Shown: positions 16,639-25,943, numbered from the stretch's first letter. The stretch is DNA of 46,039 nt from Moorena sp. SS36440bin_2 (GCA_011524395.1 WTKN01000133.1:1-46039), one strand, 5' to 3'. Made by a program: numbers and translations. The notes: generated by a model not told the origin, from the letters alone.

Positions 16639-17103
16639 ATGGTTATCGCTCAACTGTTTAATATTGCCAATATCTTCGTTTTGCCCTTTTGGCTCCTGAT
16701 GATTTTATTGCCAAATTGGGGCATTACCAAGCGAGTAATGGAATCCTATCTTCCCTTCGTTGTTCTAGCAGGTTTATATATTTACCTATTCATTAATAGC
16801 ATTACACCAGAATCTGCCCAAGCCTTATCAAGTCCTCAGTTAGCCGATATTGCCCGTTTCTTTAGTGACGAAACCGTTGCTGCTACTGGCTGGATACACT
16901 TCCTAGTTTTGGACTTGTTTGTAGGGCGTTGGATTTATTGGCAAGGGCAACAGGCTGGGATTTGGACTATTCACTCCCTAATTCTGTGCTTATTTGCCGG
17001 ACCCATCGGACTACTTTCTCATATTATTACCGCTTGGGTTACCAAGAAATCCACTTCAGATACTCCCTTAGACTCTGAAACTACCAGTCCATCACAAACA
17101 TAA
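16639..17103 (+). CDS. ABA4-like integral membrane protein (DUF4281)
   Basis: The protein has 154 residues with four hydrophobic segments (~5-24, 38-54, ~85-105, 115-135). The sequence IANIFVLPFWLLMILLPNWG and the block GWIHFLVLDLFVGRWIYW are the hallmarks of the ABA DEFICIENT 4-like family. In plants the family is needed for neoxanthin formation. The cyanobacterial role is uncertain, with carotenoid metabolism possible. The C-terminal tail (SDTPLDSETTSPSQT) is disordered. It ends just before the terminator hairpin at 17197 and appears monocistronic. Confidence 0.85.
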   Translation: MVIAQLFNIANIFVLPFWLLMILLPNWGITKRVMESYLPFVVLAGLYIYLFINSITPESAQALSSPQLADIARFFSDETVAATGWIHFLVLDLFVGRWIYWQGQQAGIWTIHSLILCLFAGPIGLLSHIITAWVTKKSTSDTPLDSETTSPSQT

Positions 17104-17196
17104 TCAGCAGGTTTGGATGTCGGTTGTAAACATAGGTATTGCTTAAAAAGGCAAGAGGCAATAGGCAAAAGGCAATAGGCATTCATGCAAAAGAAA

Positions 17197-17234
17197 CCCA
17201 GGCGTAACCCCTCATGATAGAGGTTACGCCTGGG
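17197..17234 (+). terminator. Strong terminator-like hairpin after the ABA4-like gene
   Basis: A 13-bp perfect stem CCCAGGCGTAACC / GGTTACGCCTGGG with a 12-base loop is followed by TAAAGTTTTGTTT. It lies ~95 bp past the stop. A GGCAATA/AAGGCAA heptamer-like run sits between. The remaining gap to 17516 is AT-rich and must carry the promoter of the dynamin cassette, but no clear site was identified. Confidence 0.65.
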
Positions 17235-17516
17235 TAAAGTTTTGTTTAACAAGAAAAAATGACATTCTATATTTACATCTCATTTATAAACTCTATACTC
17301 GATCTTCAGCAATAATCCACTGGTAATTTTTTCATTCTCCTTGCCTAGATTAAGAAATATTTCAATTTGCCAGTTACTTTGACGGTTTTGTGTTATGCAA
17401 GCTATTCTTTATAGAAAGAGGTATTTAAAAGTTGACTAAAGGCTTAAGGAAAAATAAATACGACCTCTAGGGTGCTCTACCATCGTTCCAACTCAACACT
17501 AAAGGCTTTTAACATA

Positions 17517-19955
17517 ATGAGAAACAACATCAAAAAGACGTTTGAAGCTGTTGAAGAATCAATCGGGAATGTTTACCAGGAATGGAGTAGTTTTCAGGAG
17601 CAGATTCGTGAACAGCTACCCGCAGAATACTACAGTGAACTCGAAGAGTTAAACAGCCAATTCCAGGTGGCGGTACGTGAATTAGTTAAAGAACTTAGTG
17701 AACCGGTTCTTACCTTAGCGACAACCGGGACAACTAGCAGTGGTAAAAGTACCCTGGTCAACTTCTTGTGTGGCACCGAAATTCTCCCAGTTGCCGTACA
17801 AGAAATGAGTGCAGGGGTTGTGATTGTAGAATACAGTGAAACGAAATCTCTGAAAATTGATCAGACCCCAGGGGCACTTTGGGAATGTGGAGAATGGCGC
17901 AATCTTACCGACGAAGACATTTATGACCGTTTAGACCAAGTCATGAAGTCCTATCTTCAAGCTAATCGAGACGAAAAAACCAGTGTTGCTTGTCCACAAG
18001 CAACGATATATTACCCTTTCCGCCTTGTAGCCGATCCTAACCTGCTTGATTTGCCTGAAAAAACCAAAGTGCGAATCATGGATCTTCCCGGTTTAGCTCA
18101 TGTGGGTGATGAAGGGAATGCCTCTGTGATTAGAAAATGTAAAGAAGCTTTATGTATAGTTACCTATAATAGTGCAGAAATCAATAAAGATACTGTTAGT
18201 CAGTTACTCCAAGAAGTCGTTGATCAGGTCAAAGAACTAGGAGGCTCACCAGCCCGGATGCTTTTTGTTCTGAATCGAATTGATGTGTTTCGGGATGACA
18301 AAGATTGGCCGGATAGTGAAAGATTTTTTTTCAAAAGAACTGTTCACGATATCAAACAAAAGTTAACCAAGGAGCTAGAAGAATATCAAGAAGATATTAG
18401 TGCTTTACAAGTAATAAAAATGAGTGCATTGCCAGCTCTATTGTCGGTTAAAATGAAGAGTCATAATGAGCAAAAAAGTACTCAAGCATCTGAAAAAATA
18501 AACAAGCGCTTTAATTTTTTAATTCCAGAAGATATCCTAGAAGATTTACCTGGACTGGCAAAGAAGTGGGATTCACAAGGACGTAAACGTGTTTCAGACG
18601 CTGTTTGGGAAGTATCTTACGCAGACGAATTTCACAAATACCTGAAAGAGCATATCGATGAAAACTTTCCACAATTAGTTATTCCACAAATTGTAGACCG
18701 GTTTAAAGCTAAAGCAGCTAATGCAGTAGCAGAGTGGGCTATACAAAGCACTTCTGCTTTCATTAATAGTAAAGAAGAAGACTACCAAAAAGAATCTGAT
18801 AATATTGCCAGAATTCGGCAAGACATCAGTCAGTTTATTTCACAAAAAGCTCAAGAACTAAGAGACCCTTTTGAAAAAATTGAAAATGCTCTAAAGGGTT
18901 TTAGGGAAGAGAGGGGTCAAAGTTTTTCAGAGGATAATAACTCTTCAGATACTACTTCAGATCCTAGGAATGAGTTGGAGCAAATTGTCGAAAGTATCAT
19001 TGAAGAACTCAGGGAAGGAGACTACCAAGAGCGCGCAAACAGTTTAATACTGCTGTATCGATGGAGAAGAGGAGTAGAACAAGCAGTAGTAAAGGAAATA
19101 TTGACGCCAACGGTTGAGTCTTTGGATACAGGAAAAATATGCTTAAATAGCAAACTGCTTCAAGCAGCTGATCCGGACAAGTTAAATCTTTTACAAGGAG
19201 TAATTAGAGATTTAATTGATTTAGAATATCCTACTAAAAATGGTAAGAAGATCGAAGCACGTACTGAGCAAGAGAAAAAAGATTTAAGGAAACTTAATGA
19301 TAAACTTAATCAATTGACTAGTGCATTGAAGGGTCTGATGAATGAAGCTGTCAAACAAATATTAGATCGAGAGATGAAAGGGGTAGTTGATGGCTTGAAG
19401 ACTTTATTGGATTATTACCTGTCTCTTCTTGAGGAAGGAATGGGTAATATTGCCCCCAATTTAGCCATTAGCTTTTCCAGATCAGAACTTGAGATAATTG
19501 ATAGTATACCTGAGCCAAAATTTAAGTTTGAAGCTGGATTCGCAATTATAGAAGGCACATGGCTAGAAGACGTTGAAGTTACGGAACTCAAGCGAACTTT
19601 ATTTTTCTTTCAAAGAAAAGTAAAGACAATTAAACAAGAACCACGCTCTAGTGATAATGCTCAGTTACCAAAAATAGAAGACATCAATAAAGACTGGCTA
19701 TGGCAAAAAAATCAGGCAGAAATAGAAATTTATAGTCAGGTTGCGGATTGGTTTATCTGTCAAATCAATAAGTTTATAAAAAAGGTTGAGTCTTCTCAAA
19801 AAGAAATTGTAGACCGTTATCAAGAGCGGCTAGATAAAGCCTATGATCAAGCTCAACTATCTTTACAAAAAGACTTATCCATATGGAATCCGCTACACCA
19901 GGAAGCTAAACAACTTAAGGAAAATATTAAGAAAGCTGGAAAAGTGCTGAGGTAG
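17517..19955 (+). CDS. Dynamin-like GTPase 1 of a three-gene cassette
   Basis: The protein has 812 residues from ATG 17517. A GTG at 17472 would add 15 unconserved-looking residues. The G domain is near the N-terminus: P-loop GTTSSGKST at ~71-79, G3 DLPG in VRIMDLPGLAHVG at ~189-192, G4 NRID in LFVLNRID at ~253-256. The remaining ~550 residues are mostly charged helices with coiled-coil character (SRARQDISQFISQKAQELRD-like text, LRKLNDKLNQLTSALKGLM), as in bacterial dynamin stalks. There is no transmembrane helix or obvious paddle. Family members bind or remodel membranes, and some act in phage tolerance. The next gene starts 33 bp downstream on the same strand. No HIP1 site is present, unlike in the neighbours. 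Confidence 0.85.
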   Translation: MRNNIKKTFEAVEESIGNVYQEWSSFQEQIREQLPAEYYSELEELNSQFQVAVRELVKELSEPVLTLATTGTTSSGKSTLVNFLCGTEILPVAVQEMSAGVVIVEYSETKSLKIDQTPGALWECGEWRNLTDEDIYDRLDQVMKSYLQANRDEKTSVACPQATIYYPFRLVADPNLLDLPEKTKVRIMDLPGLAHVGDEGNASVIRKCKEALCIVTYNSAEINKDTVSQLLQEVVDQVKELGGSPARMLFVLNRIDVFRDDKDWPDSERFFFKRTVHDIKQKLTKELEEYQEDISALQVIKMSALPALLSVKMKSHNEQKSTQASEKINKRFNFLIPEDILEDLPGLAKKWDSQGRKRVSDAVWEVSYADEFHKYLKEHIDENFPQLVIPQIVDRFKAKAANAVAEWAIQSTSAFINSKEEDYQKESDNIARIRQDISQFISQKAQELRDPFEKIENALKGFREERGQSFSEDNNSSDTTSDPRNELEQIVESIIEELREGDYQERANSLILLYRWRRGVEQAVVKEILTPTVESLDTGKICLNSKLLQAADPDKLNLLQGVIRDLIDLEYPTKNGKKIEARTEQEKKDLRKLNDKLNQLTSALKGLMNEAVKQILDREMKGVVDGLKTLLDYYLSLLEEGMGNIAPNLAISFSRSELEIIDSIPEPKFKFEAGFAIIEGTWLEDVEVTELKRTLFFFQRKVKTIKQEPRSSDNAQLPKIEDINKDWLWQKNQAEIEIYSQVADWFICQINKFIKKVESSQKEIVDRYQERLDKAYDQAQLSLQKDLSIWNPLHQEAKQLKENIKKAGKVLR

Positions 19956-19987
19956 TTTCCCTCTATTCTGTAAGCTAGGGGGGCAAC

Positions 19988-20854
19988 TTGATCACTATTC
20001 CAATTTTCCTTAAAGAGTATGATAACCAAATGGATAAAGAATCTCGAAGCCGCTTCGACGAAGTTTATCGTGAAATTAAGGAATACTGCAACTCAACCAA
20101 TCAGGGTTGTATGTATACAGCAATCAGCAAGCTGTCTCCAGACAACTACCAGGAAATCTGTGGTTATTTCAATATAACTGAGAATTCGACTATCAAAGAC
20201 GACTTGCAGTTTTTTAAAAAGTATTGTAACGATGATGACAAGCAGTGGAGTAATAATATGGATATATTCTTAGAATTATTATGTGAATTAAAAGTATTAG
20301 ATGATCCAGATAATCTGTTTGCAAAAGATAATCTGTTTACGAAGTTGTTACGAGTTACTCCTGAGCCTTGGTTGAAAATTATATTTATAATTTTCGTCTC
20401 TCTTATAGTTATTGGCTGCTATGCTTTGCTAAAACCAGTAATTTTTCAACAAACAGAAACAAAACTAGATGCATCTCCAAAACCACCTCAAGCTCAACTA
20501 AAAGACTCTATTTTGTGCTTAGTTGTTCCTTCTGATAAATTAAGTGGCTTGAATCAAGATTCTCCGATTTATTCAAGTCGTGTTAAAGAACTTATCTCCT
20601 CTGCGTCTTATTTTTTATGTGATGGTTTAGACCAAGACCAAACAGTAAACCTAAAGCTCAGTCCCCATAGTAGTATTAATTATTCGAGTGATGAAGATGC
20701 CTACATCCAGCTGATAATTCCTGGAGGTGAGAATATAATTGGTAAAACAACAAAGTTCGAGCTTAGAAAAAATCTACCTGATGGTGATGCTAAAATCGAT
20801 AAAATTGCTCGTCTTATCGATAAATATGGTTTAAAAAATTTTATCTGCGCTTAA
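19988..20854 (+). CDS. Single-pass membrane protein between two dynamin-like GTPases
   Basis: The protein has 288 residues from TTG 19988, chosen because AGGGGGG lies ~6 bases upstream. The alternative is ATG 20030 (MDKESRSRF). Residues ~1-130 are charged, helical and cytoplasmic (FDEVYREIKEYC, CMYTAISKLSPDNYQEICGYF). One transmembrane helix follows at ~134-152 (WLKIIFIIFVSLIVIGCYAL). The C-terminal ~130 residues (LKDSILCLVVPSDKLSGL, YIQLIIPGGENIIGKTTKFE) are presumably on the other side of the membrane. No family was recognised. Its place in a co-directional cassette suggests a membrane anchor or sensor for the dynamins, which is inference. The start rests on the ribosome site alone. Confidence 0.7.
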   Translation: MITIPIFLKEYDNQMDKESRSRFDEVYREIKEYCNSTNQGCMYTAISKLSPDNYQEICGYFNITENSTIKDDLQFFKKYCNDDDKQWSNNMDIFLELLCELKVLDDPDNLFAKDNLFTKLLRVTPEPWLKIIFIIFVSLIVIGCYALLKPVIFQQTETKLDASPKPPQAQLKDSILCLVVPSDKLSGLNQDSPIYSSRVKELISSASYFLCDGLDQDQTVNLKLSPHSSINYSSDEDAYIQLIIPGGENIIGKTTKFELRKNLPDGDAKIDKIARLIDKYGLKNFICA

Positions 20855-20859
20855 GTAAT

Positions 20860-20968
20860 TATAGCAATTATGTTTCCCATGAGGTACCAAGGGGTCCCCC
20901 TAAATCCCCCTTTTTAAGGGGGACTTTGAGGTTGCTTACTGTACCTCATACATGCAATAAACGTTATA
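20860..20968. repeat. Nested-palindrome element with CCCCCT/AGGGGG hairpin inside the dynamin cassette
   Basis: The inner arms are ATGAGGTAC (20879-20887) and GTACCTCAT (20941-20949), with TATAGCAATT outside on the left. The centre has a hairpin TCCCCCTT-TTT-AAGGGGGA (20905-20923). It has the same architecture as the element at 5563-5721. It separates genes 2 and 3 of the cassette and could attenuate or end transcription between them. Confidence 0.65.
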
Positions 20969-20983
20969 AAAGAGATTATAAAA

Positions 20984-23275
20984 ATGGATTGGAAAACTGC
21001 TTCATCCTATTATGAAACTCGTTTGGGTGACGCCTTAACTGTGCTGCGCCACGCTGTTGATTTAGCCAAGCTTCCTCAAGCGGGAGTTCCTGCTCACCTC
21101 AAAGAGGTTCTCTTAGAAGAAGAAAAACCTGCTCGTCGTCAGCTTGAACGCTTGAAGAAGCGAGAATTTCGGATTGCTGTTGTGGGCTTGGAAAAAGCGG
21201 GAAAAAGTACCTTTGTCAATGCCTGGTTAGATTGTGATTTACTGCCAGCAAAAGCGGGACGTTGTACCTTTACAACGACACAAATTTATTCCGTTGAACA
21301 AGATTCTCAGCAAAGGCTAGAAGTTGAGCCTAAAACCGAAGAACAATTTACTAGTCTGCTGCATGAACTGGAATCAGAGTCTAAGAGTAATTCTAGGCAT
21401 AGAGATGGAGCTAAACAAGATTTAGACACAATCCGAAACTATCAAGATACCTTAAGCAAAGTTCGTAGCGAAGGTCGGAAAACTATCCCATTTACTCGCC
21501 TTGAAGACATTAACAAAGACCTTAACAAGTATGTTGCTGATGAGCAATACGCCCATGCAGTATTAGAAGCTAGACTGTATACCAATAAACTCGCCCAGGC
21601 TGAAGGTATTGTTTTCTATGATGTGCCTGGATTAGACTCAGGTTTAGCCAAGCATATCGATGAATCTAGAGAAATGCTGTCAGATTGTGATGCTGTGATT
21701 GTTGTCCAGCAATTTTCTAGTATTCGGGGTGCAGAACTTCAAATTGTTGAGTTTACTGAGCAGGGTGACAAGAATGTGACAGTTGCAGATAAACTTTTCG
21801 TTTTCTTGAGTCGGATTGATCAGTTTGCTAGTCCAGCAGCTCTTAAAGACCATCTCGATGTAGCATCAAAAGATTGGGATCGACGCGCACAATTACCTCC
21901 TCAGCGAATTGTCCATGGTTCAGCGGGAGCTTATTTAGTCTTAAATGGTTTGGCCAATCAACAAACCGTGGAATCAGTTGGCAGTCCTGAAGAAATTTTC
22001 ACTAAGCTTAACTCTCTGACAGGTATCGAAGATGAGGAAGCCTTAAAACAAGAAGCGACTGGTATTCAGGAAATCAAGGCTCGCATTACTGACTATATTA
22101 ATAATGAACGGGTTACTGTTTTAGAAAAACGTTGTGATGCTTTAATCACCAACATACTAACAACATCAAAAGAAATTTTTGAAATCGTTAGTAAGCGTTA
22201 TTCAGAGAATCCAGCGGAAGCCAAGCGATTACAAGAAAATCAACGTCGGATTGAGTTTTCCCAGTGGTGGGAAGAAAAGTGGAAAAAAATTAAAGCAGAC
22301 CTAAGCGACTATTATAATGATAATATCTGGAACTCTACGGCAGAAGGAGAAGAATCTCTCAATTCAGATATTGTAGAAAAATTTCGGTCTCGATACCTCC
22401 AGGATATTGAGACTAAAATTGAAGAAATTAGAACCAATACTGAGCAAAGAAAACAGCGAATTTTTAAAGAAAATAATTCCGGTGTATTTGATGCTAAATT
22501 AACTGACTATAACTGGCGGAAAGAACTTTCTGCTACCATTAGCACTTTCTTAGTAGATATTGCTCATCACCTTGCCCTGGAAATCAAGGAAGAAGCATTA
22601 ACGTTAGTTGAGTATCTGACCACGTTACTCTGGAAAACCCAGGAATTAGAGCAGCGACTTATTGGTAATCCCGAGGAGTTTGTGGAAGTTTTAAGTCGAA
22701 GTTTGACGGCGTTATTTCTTCGTTTTGCCCGTCCGGTTGCCGACTCCATAATTCCTGGCCCTTTAGATAGTGAAACTCGTAAGCGTATTGTGAAACGACT
22801 GGGAGCGGATATCGAACTAGTCGATAATTACTACAGTGGGGAAGAAAAGGCTTTCAGTGTCCTAAGACGATATGTAAATCGTGGGCCAAATTTGCTCTAT
22901 GATCCCAAGCTGCGCCATGAGCTATTAGGTATTCGTGACCTCTCTGGGGATGTGCCACCAAAACCTACCAATTCATCGGAGAAGGTGATATTGGAAGTTG
23001 AAACGGATATCAAAGCCTTTGAAACCTATTTGCGTTCGGCCATCTTTGAAGCCGCAGGGTTTGAGCAATTTTGCCTACAGGAACTGGATGAATTGCGCGA
23101 TCGCTTTATTCGATACGAAGCCGTGTGGCGAGGAGTAGCCCAGAATGAATGGTTAGAAGAAAATCCATTACTAATGGCTGAAATGCCCGAGCATTTAAAG
23201 GCTCACGAAGTGAATTTAGAAGTTAGCGATCGCTTACGCCAGTTATCTACTGCTTTGAAAAACATCAAGGTTTAG
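20984..23275 (+). CDS. Dynamin-like GTPase 2 of the cassette
   Basis: The protein has 763 residues. Residues 1-60 are a helical neck. The G domain has P-loop GLEKAGKST at 68-76, a Thr-rich switch I (GRCTFTTTQ, ~92-100), DVPG at 213-216 and SRID at 276-279. The remaining ~480 residues are long charged helices (IEEIRTNTEQRKQRIFKEN, WKTQELEQRLIGNPEEFVEV) and lack a transmembrane segment. Sequence and length differ clearly from the first GTPase, so this is a heterologous pair, as in other bacterial dynamin pairs that work together on membranes. Two HIP1 sites lie near the 3' end. ATG 20984 is the only good start. Confidence 0.88.
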   Translation: MDWKTASSYYETRLGDALTVLRHAVDLAKLPQAGVPAHLKEVLLEEEKPARRQLERLKKREFRIAVVGLEKAGKSTFVNAWLDCDLLPAKAGRCTFTTTQIYSVEQDSQQRLEVEPKTEEQFTSLLHELESESKSNSRHRDGAKQDLDTIRNYQDTLSKVRSEGRKTIPFTRLEDINKDLNKYVADEQYAHAVLEARLYTNKLAQAEGIVFYDVPGLDSGLAKHIDESREMLSDCDAVIVVQQFSSIRGAELQIVEFTEQGDKNVTVADKLFVFLSRIDQFASPAALKDHLDVASKDWDRRAQLPPQRIVHGSAGAYLVLNGLANQQTVESVGSPEEIFTKLNSLTGIEDEEALKQEATGIQEIKARITDYINNERVTVLEKRCDALITNILTTSKEIFEIVSKRYSENPAEAKRLQENQRRIEFSQWWEEKWKKIKADLSDYYNDNIWNSTAEGEESLNSDIVEKFRSRYLQDIETKIEEIRTNTEQRKQRIFKENNSGVFDAKLTDYNWRKELSATISTFLVDIAHHLALEIKEEALTLVEYLTTLLWKTQELEQRLIGNPEEFVEVLSRSLTALFLRFARPVADSIIPGPLDSETRKRIVKRLGADIELVDNYYSGEEKAFSVLRRYVNRGPNLLYDPKLRHELLGIRDLSGDVPPKPTNSSEKVILEVETDIKAFETYLRSAIFEAAGFEQFCLQELDELRDRFIRYEAVWRGVAQNEWLEENPLLMAEMPEHLKAHEVNLEVSDRLRQLSTALKNIKV

Positions 23276-23289
23276 CAAAGGAAAGTTTG

Positions 23290-23433
23290 AATTAAGAATG
23301 TAGAATGTAGAATGTAGAATGTATAAGCATCAATTCTTAATTCTCAATTCTTAATTCTCAATTCTCAATTCTTAATTCTTAATTCTCAATTCTCAATTCT
23401 TAATTCTTAATTCTTAATTCTTAATTCTTAATA
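23290..23433. repeat. GAATGTA and AATTCTT/AATTCTC heptamer arrays
   Basis: A short (GAATGTA)n run is followed by ~14 units of AATTCTT/AATTCTC. The array stops right at the purK stop codon. No gene is present. Confidence 0.9.
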
Positions 23434-24597
23434 TCAACCATACCAAACCGATTCAACCTTATCAATTACCTCTTGTACAGAATTCCCATCACTCAAAACC
23501 GTGACATGAGCTAACTTACGTCCTGGGCGGGATTGAGTCTTACCATACCAATGGACAAACGCCCCTGGTAAACTGGCTAAGGTCTGTCGTTTTTGTTGGT
23601 AATCATCCTGGGAAGACTCATAACCCAAAAGATTAACCATTACTGCACTGGGACAATGCATCTGTGGGCTACCTAAGGGTAAACCCACCACGGCTCGCAG
23701 TTGCTGCTCAAATTGGGAGGTTTGGCAAGCATCAATGGTGTAATGGCCGGAATTATGGGTACGAGGGGACACTTCATTAACCAAAACCTTGTGATTGCTA
23801 GTCAGGAATAACTCAATCCCAAACACTCCCACTACGTCTAAACTAGTCAGCAGAGTTTTTGCGATCGCATTCACCTCCGCCACGGTATCTGGGCTAATCT
23901 GAGCTGGTGCAATCACTCGCCGACACACCTGTTCTTCTTGCTGAGTTTCCACCACCGGGTAAACCACCACCTGCCCATCTACAGAACGGGCAGCCATTAC
24001 TGCCAACTCCCGTTCAAAGGGAATAAACTCTTCTAGCACCACAGGCTGATTGTCTAACTGGTTCCAAATTTCCTGTAAGCTATGACTGTCTTTAATAATA
24101 AACGTACCCTTGCCGTCATAACCTTGGCGTCGCGCTTTCAGCACCAGAGGAAACTCTAACTGACTCAGGTTGATTGGGGTCCGATCAGAGCCTAGGGACT
24201 TTAATTCCTGCTGACCCACTTCCCCCTCCAGACTGATGAACTCTGGCTGGGGTAAACCAATCCGATCGAAATAGCAGCGTTGGTCATATTTATCCAACAG
24301 TGGCGCTAGGGACTCTAGTCTGGGGTAAAAGCAAATTCCCCGATTTGCCAGAGATTTCAGCGCATCAAGGTTGATAAATTCATTCTCAAAGGTAATCACA
24401 TCACAGCGAGATGCAATTTGCTCGGTAGCCACCCCATCATCAATAGCAGCAAAGACAGTTTCAGCAGCAAGACAGACCGCTGGATCAGTAACATTAGGAG
24501 TTTGAACCACTAGCCGAATACCCAAAGACTTGGCAGCCATTGCCATCATCCAGGCCAGTTGTCCTCCACCAATTACACCTACTCGTTTAATCGACAT
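23434..24597 (-). CDS. purK: N5-carboxyaminoimidazole ribonucleotide synthase PurK
   Basis: The protein has 387 residues and an ATP-grasp fold. The N-terminal GVIGGGQLAWMMAMAAKSLG binds nucleotide. The central block (FPLVLKARRQGYDGKGTFII) and VLEEFIPFERELAVMAARS are typical of PurK, and NEVSPRTHNSGHYTIDAC is its signature C-terminal segment. The enzyme carboxylates AIR with ATP and bicarbonate in purine synthesis. The gene stands alone, with no purE beside it, as is common in cyanobacteria. A HIP1 site is inside. The start MSIKRVGVIGG fits the family well. Confidence 0.95.
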   Translation of the reverse strand: MSIKRVGVIGGGQLAWMMAMAAKSLGIRLVVQTPNVTDPAVCLAAETVFAAIDDGVATEQIASRCDVITFENEFINLDALKSLANRGICFYPRLESLAPLLDKYDQRCYFDRIGLPQPEFISLEGEVGQQELKSLGSDRTPINLSQLEFPLVLKARRQGYDGKGTFIIKDSHSLQEIWNQLDNQPVVLEEFIPFERELAVMAARSVDGQVVVYPVVETQQEEQVCRRVIAPAQISPDTVAEVNAIAKTLLTSLDVVGVFGIELFLTSNHKVLVNEVSPRTHNSGHYTIDACQTSQFEQQLRAVVGLPLGSPQMHCPSAVMVNLLGYESSQDDYQQKRQTLASLPGAFVHWYGKTQSRPGRKLAHVTVLSDGNSVQEVIDKVESVWYG

Positions 24598-24875
24598 CCC
24601 AAAGACTCACAAGCGCAACACCAGTTTAAAGGATGCACCTTGCTCTAGCAAACAGTTATCAAATTTGATCACCATCCAGCATACCATCGCTCAAGTCAGT
24701 CCCATCGGTCAAGACTGTTGACCGTTGACCATCAACAGTCAACAGTCAACAATTTATATGATGTCAGGATAATTACCCTTAACAAACATCTGCTCTATCT
24801 CCCCATCTCCCCATCCTCCCCATCTCCCCATCCTCCCCTAGATGATAGGTATTCAAGCAGACTTGATATTACAGG
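24598..24875. repeat. Intergenic heptamer and CATCTCCCC repeats
   Basis: GTTGACC/GTCAACA runs (24717-24750) and a CCCATCTCCCCATCCTCC-like run (24798-24838) are present. No gene is seen. Plus-strand frames here are repeat translation. Confidence 0.7.
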
Positions 24876-25358
24876 TTACCAACACCCTAAAGAGTCACGA
24901 GTCACCACACCAGTGGTAGGATTCACGCCACTTGCTACATCGCAGAGTTTTAACCGTTGTCTGACCGGTTGGATCAGGGTGCTACTAAAATCAGCACCAG
25001 TGATGTCAGCCCCATCAAAACTGGCACGTTGCAGTAAGGAACCAGTAAAGATGGCATCAGTTAAATCTGCACCATTTAAGCTAATGTTGTAGGTGTCGCT
25101 GTTGGTCAAGTCTGCTCCATGGAGATTAGCATTATTCAGGGTAGTATGTTGGATAGATGCTTTGATCAATTTCGTATCGGCTAAGTTAGCCTGGTCCAAA
25201 TTGCAATAGGTAATTTTGACTTCCTGTAAGTCTTGACCAGAGAAGTCTGCTCCCACGAGTTGTTTCCCATCGCAGGCTATACTCTTGGCGTGAACAGGTA
25301 ACGGATAACAAAAAACAGAGCACGCAAATAAGAATGTAACCAGTAGCCGGAAAAACAT
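24876..25358 (-). CDS. Secreted pentapeptide-repeat protein
   Basis: The protein has 160 residues. The signal peptide MFFRLLVTFLFACSVFC... ends near VHAKS (~26). It is followed by ~18 pentapeptide units of the A(D/N)LxX type: GADFSGQDL, ANLADTKLI, ANLHGADLT, GADLTDAIF, GADITGADF. Such repeats fold into a right-handed quadrilateral beta-helix. The C-terminus (VASGVNPTTGVVTRDSLGCW) leaves the helix. With one Cys near each end of the mature protein (ACDGK and GCW) a disulfide is possible. The location is probably periplasmic. The function of cyanobacterial family members is mostly unknown. Confidence 0.85.
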   Translation of the reverse strand: MFFRLLVTFLFACSVFCYPLPVHAKSIACDGKQLVGADFSGQDLQEVKITYCNLDQANLADTKLIKASIQHTTLNNANLHGADLTNSDTYNISLNGADLTDAIFTGSLLQRASFDGADITGADFSSTLIQPVRQRLKLCDVASGVNPTTGVVTRDSLGCW

Positions 25359-25417
25359 AAAGATTTATTGCTGGAATCGTCCAACTCAATCATACTGTGC
25401 TGCATCACTTGAGTTAC

Positions 25418-25520
25418 ACCAAAGGTAAGCATATGCGCGATCGCGCACGCTGCGCAAACAGCGGTCAGTGCTCAGCGGTCAGTGCTCAGTGCTCAGTGCT
25501 CGGCTGACCGCTGATAGCTG
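25418..25520. repeat. GGTAAGCATATG / HIP1 / GCTCAGT heptamer composite
   Basis: AAAGGTAAGCATATGCGCGA leads into GCGATCGC, then CACGCTGCGC and (GGTCAGT/GCTCAGT)n. A near copy starts at 7930 and a rearranged one lies at 42270-42475. No gene is present. Confidence 0.8.
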
Positions 25521-25592
25521 AATGCTTATCACAACCAGGCTAATCTTGGCAGAATCGCTAAAATCGTAGTAAGCGATATTTTTGTGAGATCG

Positions 25593-25943
25593 ATGCTTAA
25601 TATACTTTTGACTTGGCTGCTAAGTGCTATCTCACTAATGATTACTGCTTACCTGGTACCAGGAATTACCATTAGTGGTTTTGGTGCAGCTGCTGTAGCG
25701 GTAGTAGTCATTGGTTTAGTTAACGCCATCATTAGACCGATTCTAGTGATTCTGACCTTGCCCATCACAATTTTATCCATGGGACTATTTCTGTTGGTGA
25801 TTAATGCTATCACCCTATCCCTGGCATCCTATTTCACTCCTGCTGCGTTTCTAGTAAACGGTTTCTGGCCAGCTTTTTTCGGAGCCATCGTTCTGACTTT
25901 CGTGTCTAGTCTTATCAATAGCTTCGCGTCTAATCAAGTTTAA
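25593..25943 (+). CDS. YvlD / phage-holin family IV small membrane protein
   Basis: From ATG 25593 (116 residues; a GTG at 25584 would add three) the protein shows four hydrophobic helices separated by short polar turns. It has the family pattern GLVNAIIRPILVILTLPITI and the closing block FFGAIVLTFVSSLINSF. Members are widespread single-gene bacterial membrane proteins named for similarity to mycobacteriophage holins. Most are not phage genes, and nothing phage-like is nearby. The function is unknown, with envelope stress suggested for YvlD relatives. The gene is monocistronic. Confidence 0.85.
   Translation: MLNILLTWLLSAISLMITAYLVPGITISGFGAAAVAVVVIGLVNAIIRPILVILTLPITILSMGLFLLVINAITLSLASYFTPAAFLVNGFWPAFFGAIVLTFVSSLINSFASNQV

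Noticed and set aside
24718-25092. Plus-strand 124-codon frame
   Set aside because: It is CATCTCCCC repeat plus the antisense of the pentapeptide-repeat gene.
25593-25943. Prophage inferred from a holin-family gene
   Set aside because: No other phage genes are present, and the family is mostly chromosomal YvlD-like proteins.
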